A DNA stretch of 5,954 nt from Acidiferrobacteraceae bacterium (GTDB lineage: Bacteria > Pseudomonadota > Gammaproteobacteria > Arenicellales > UBA868), in the NCBI GenBank assembly GCA_002714255.1, contig PAWW01000043.1:1-5954 (forward strand), in the 5' to 3' direction. Under the pieces are notes generated by a model, which was not told the DNA's origin, did not search any database, and saw only the letters and a program-made list of their open reading frames with translations. A program made the translations under genes and the position numbers. Numbering within the stretch: position 1 is the stretch's first letter; each line of letters opens with the position of its first letter. This document shows positions 3,602 to 5,954 of the stretch, piece by piece.

Positions 3602-5954
3602 CTTATTCCTTTACTGAGAAGAAACGCATTAGAAAGACATTCAGTAAGCAGGCCGGTGGTGATCTTGTGCCTAACTTACTGGATATACAGCGTGAATCTT
3701 ATCGCAAACTGTTGCAGAAGGACGTCGCTACCCAACAGCGTATCGATCAAGGGTTGCAGGCTGCTTTTAAATCGGTGTTTCCGATAGAAAGTTACAACGG
3801 ATTAGCATCCCTTGATTTTGTGAGCTACCGGCTCGGTGAGCCGATTTATGACGAGCGCGAATGCAAGCGGCAGAGTCGAATTTACTCTGCACCCCTGCAT
3901 GCTGTTTTGAGACTGATAGTGTTCGAGAAGGTGGCTGGCGGGGAAAAAGTAATCCACGATGTTAAGGAGCAAGACGTGTATATGGGTGAGGTGCCACTGA
4001 TGACCAAGGATGGCACTTTTATTATCAATGGCACCCAACGAGTCATCGTCTCACAATTGCATCGGTCTCCAGGGGTGTTTTTTGATCATGATAAGGGAAA
4101 GACACACGCTTCGGGAAAGCTGCTGTTCTCCGCAAGAGTGATCCCCTATCGAGGTTCTTGGCTCGATTTTGAGTTCGACCAGAAGGATCTCATGTATGTG
4201 CGCATCGATCGACGGCGCAAGTTGCCGGCGACGGTCATTCTCCGCGCATTGAATTATTCAACGGAAGAGATTTTGGGGTTGTTTTTCGATACTGAAACAG
4301 TGCGACTGGTGGCTGAAGGGGTAGTGATTGATTTTGTGCCGGAGCGGCTTCGCGGCCAGGATTTTGAGTTCGACATCACGACGCCCTCTGGTGAGATGAT
4401 CGTGGAAGCTGGCAGGCGGGTCACGGCACGTCATGTTCGAGCCCTGACCAGTTCGCGGGTCAAGCGGTTGCCGGTCTCGGATTCCTATCTTGCACGGAAT
4501 CCTGGCATGGGCCCATCTAAGGTTCTTGCCAAAGCGGTAGTTGATACCAACACTGGAGAGTTGCTGGCAGATGCCAATGACCAATTGACAACCGAATTGT
4601 TAGCTAACTTTCGAGTTGCGGGCGTGGATGAGATCGAAATTATTTACGCCAATGATATCGATCATGGCCCATTTGTTTCGGATACCTTACGTGCTGATGG
4701 CACTCGCAGCGCACTCGAGGCGCAGATCGAAATCTATCGAATGATGCGACCTGGTGAGCCGCCAACTAAGGATTCTGCTGAGCAGTTGTTCAAGAATTTG
4801 TTTTTCAACACCGAACGTTACGACCTGTCCATGGTCGGGCGTATGAAACTTAATCGGCGTCTTGGGCGCCCCTCAGATGAAGGGCCTTCTCACCTCACGC
4901 AGGAAGACATCATCGATGTCTTGCGGGTGATCGTGAGCTTAAAGAACGGACGGGGTGAGACTGACGACATCGATAATCTTGGTAATAGACGGGTTCGCTC
5001 AGTCGGTGAACTAGTCGAAAACCAGTTCCGCGTCGGTCTAGTTCATGTTGAGCGGGCTGTGCGCGAGCGGTTGACTGTCGCAGAGTCGGAGAATCTGACC
5101 CCACAAGATTTGATCAATGCCAAGCCAGTCTCTGCAGTGATAAAAGAGTTTTTTGGTTCGAGTCAGTTGTCTCAGTTTATGGATCAGACGAACCCTCTGG
5201 CCGAGGTGACTCACAAACGACGGGTTTCTGCGTTGGGTCCCGGTGGTTTGACACGAGAGCGGGCTGGTTTCGAAGTTAGGGACGTACATCCCACACATTA
5301 CGGTCGCGTGTGTCCGATAGAAACGCCGGAAGGTCCGAATATTGGGTTGATCAATTCGCTGGCAGTCTATGCAAGGACAAACGAATACGGCTTTTTGGAG
5401 ACCCCCTACCGTAAAGTAGTGAACCGGCGCGTGATGGATGAGATTGAATATCTGTCAGCAATTGACGAATTCAAATATGTGATTGCTCAGGCTAACGCAC
5501 CTCTCAGTGAGCGCGGTGTGTTGTCGGGTGCACTTGTTTCTTGTCGATATCAAAATGAATTCACTCTATCGACGCCGGACAAAATCGATTACATCGATAT
5601 TGCCCCGTCGCAGATTGTTTCTGTTGCTGCAGCGTTGATTCCGTTTCTTGAGCATGATGACGCTAACCGCGCGCTCATGGGCTCGAATATGCAGCGGCAG
5701 GCGGTGCCAACGTTGCGTAGTGAAAAGCCATTGATCGGCACTGGTTTTGAAAGAAAAGTAGCCAGTGATTCCGGCGTTGTAGTGATCGCCAGTCGGGGTG
5801 GTAGGGTTAATTCAGTCGATGCTTCTCGCATTGTCGTCAAAGTGAATGACAAAGAGATGGGAACAGATGATGCTGGCGTCGATATCTATAGCTTGGTCAA
5901 ATACACACGGTCTAACCAGAATACCACTATCAATCAGCGTCCCCTGGTCAAGGT
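3598..5954 (+). CDS. rpoB: DNA-directed RNA polymerase subunit beta, 5' part (cut by window end)
   Basis: The beta subunit forms one pincer of RNA polymerase and much of the active-site channel, and holds the rifampicin pocket. The frame is open from ATG 3598 (GAGGAA at 3587-3592, spacer 5) to the window end: 785 complete codons of the roughly 1340 usual, so the C-terminal part is outside. Visible landmarks are [10 protein letters not shown] (4-13), [15 protein letters not shown] (149-163), [13 protein letters not shown] (182-194), [13 protein letters not shown] (378-390), the rifampicin cluster [16 protein letters not shown] (518-533) with [12 protein letters not shown] (539-550), and [18 protein letters not shown] (568-585). 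Residues equivalent to E. coli D516, H526 and S531 (529, 539, 544) are the sensitive types. Numbering runs 13 ahead of E. coli here. Unusual residues are Q147, N460 and H483, at positions normally E, H and R. The proteobacterial insertion region before 345 is present. Confidence 0.98.
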   Translation, partial: MTYSFTEKKRIRKTFSKQAGGDLVPNLLDIQRESYRKLLQKDVATQQRIDQGLQAAFKSVFPIESYNGLASLDFVSYRLGEPIYDERECKRQSRIYSAPLHAVLRLIVFEKVAGGEKVIHDVKEQDVYMGEVPLMTKDGTFIINGTQRVIVSQLHRSPGVFFDHDKGKTHASGKLLFSARVIPYRGSWLDFEFDQKDLMYVRIDRRRKLPATVILRALNYSTEEILGLFFDTETVRLVAEGVVIDFVPERLRGQDFEFDITTPSGEMIVEAGRRVTARHVRALTSSRVKRLPVSDSYLARNPGMGPSKVLAKAVVDTNTGELLADANDQLTTELLANFRVAGVDEIEIIYANDIDHGPFVSDTLRADGTRSALEAQIEIYRMMRPGEPPTKDSAEQLFKNLFFNTERYDLSMVGRMKLNRRLGRPSDEGPSHLTQEDIIDVLRVIVSLKNGRGETDDIDNLGNRRVRSVGELVENQFRVGLVHVERAVRERLTVAESENLTPQDLINAKPVSAVIKEFFGSSQLSQFMDQTNPLAEVTHKRRVSALGPGGLTRERAGFEVRDVHPTHYGRVCPIETPEGPNIGLINSLAVYARTNEYGFLETPYRKVVNRRVMDEIEYLSAIDEFKYVIAQANAPLSERGVLSGALVSCRYQNEFTLSTPDKIDYIDIAPSQIVSVAAALIPFLEHDDANRALMGSNMQRQAVPTLRSEKPLIGTGFERKVASDSGVVVIASRGGRVNSVDASRIVVKVNDKEMGTDDAGVDIYSLVKYTRSNQNTTINQRPLVK

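Noticed and set aside
5158..5250. Possible rifampicin-resistance signature (Thr at the E. coli N518 position, MDQTNP)
   Set aside because: MDQTNP is normal in many rifampicin-sensitive bacteria such as Bacillus, and the equivalents of D516, H526 and S531 are the sensitive residues.
5589..5852. Minus-strand frames opposite rpoB, including this one and those near 3802, 4258, 4910 and 5038
   Set aside because: All are shadows of the intact rpoB frame, with no ribosome sites or recognisable products.
1..5954. Novel mobile, defence or biosynthetic system
   Set aside because: The + strand is filled by the conserved secE-rpoB cluster with short spacers. No inverted-repeat element ends, direct repeat arrays or unfamiliar large genes are seen.

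Overview
This window holds the secE-nusG-rplKAJL-rpoB cluster, with a tRNA-Trp gene directly upstream, all on the + strand. The tRNA-Trp/secE linkage, a three-helix SecE, a chromosomally encoded CCA end, and RplJ, NusG and RpoB sequences close to the Escherichia and Pseudomonas versions point to a gammaproteobacterium. The proteins differ enough from well-known genera that an uncultured or deep-branching lineage is plausible. That placement is inferred from remembered family sequences, not from a search.

Layout: 1-50 is an upstream spacer with a GC-rich hairpin and a possible promoter. tRNA-Trp is at 51-126. secE (155-505, GTG start) and nusG (512-1057, GTG start) are 6 nt apart. After an 87-nt spacer come rplK (1145-1576, GTG start) and rplA (1578-2273), separated by 1 nt. 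A 221-nt leader carrying an L10-leader-like RNA fold precedes rplJ (2495-3019). rplL (3074-3448) follows after 54 nt. A 149-nt spacer with hairpins leads to rpoB, which starts at 3598 and runs off the window end after 785 complete codons.

The genes form the usual transcription/translation cluster: a translocon subunit (SecE), a transcription elongation factor (NusG), the L11 and L1 proteins, the L10-L12 stalk that recruits translation GTPases, and the beta subunit of RNA polymerase. Ribosomal protein output in this arrangement is normally set by L1 and L10(L12) feedback on their own mRNA. The L10 site is visible here; I could not identify an L1 site.

No mobile element, CRISPR array, defence system or foreign insert is visible. 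The points that stand out are small: changes at normally near-invariant RpoB residues, an acceptor-stem mismatch in tRNA-Trp, and the fact that each of the four larger intergenic gaps is crossed by a short open frame overlapping the next gene's start. The best of these is a 50-codon frame that fills the rplL-rpoB gap and has a strong Shine-Dalgarno sequence.
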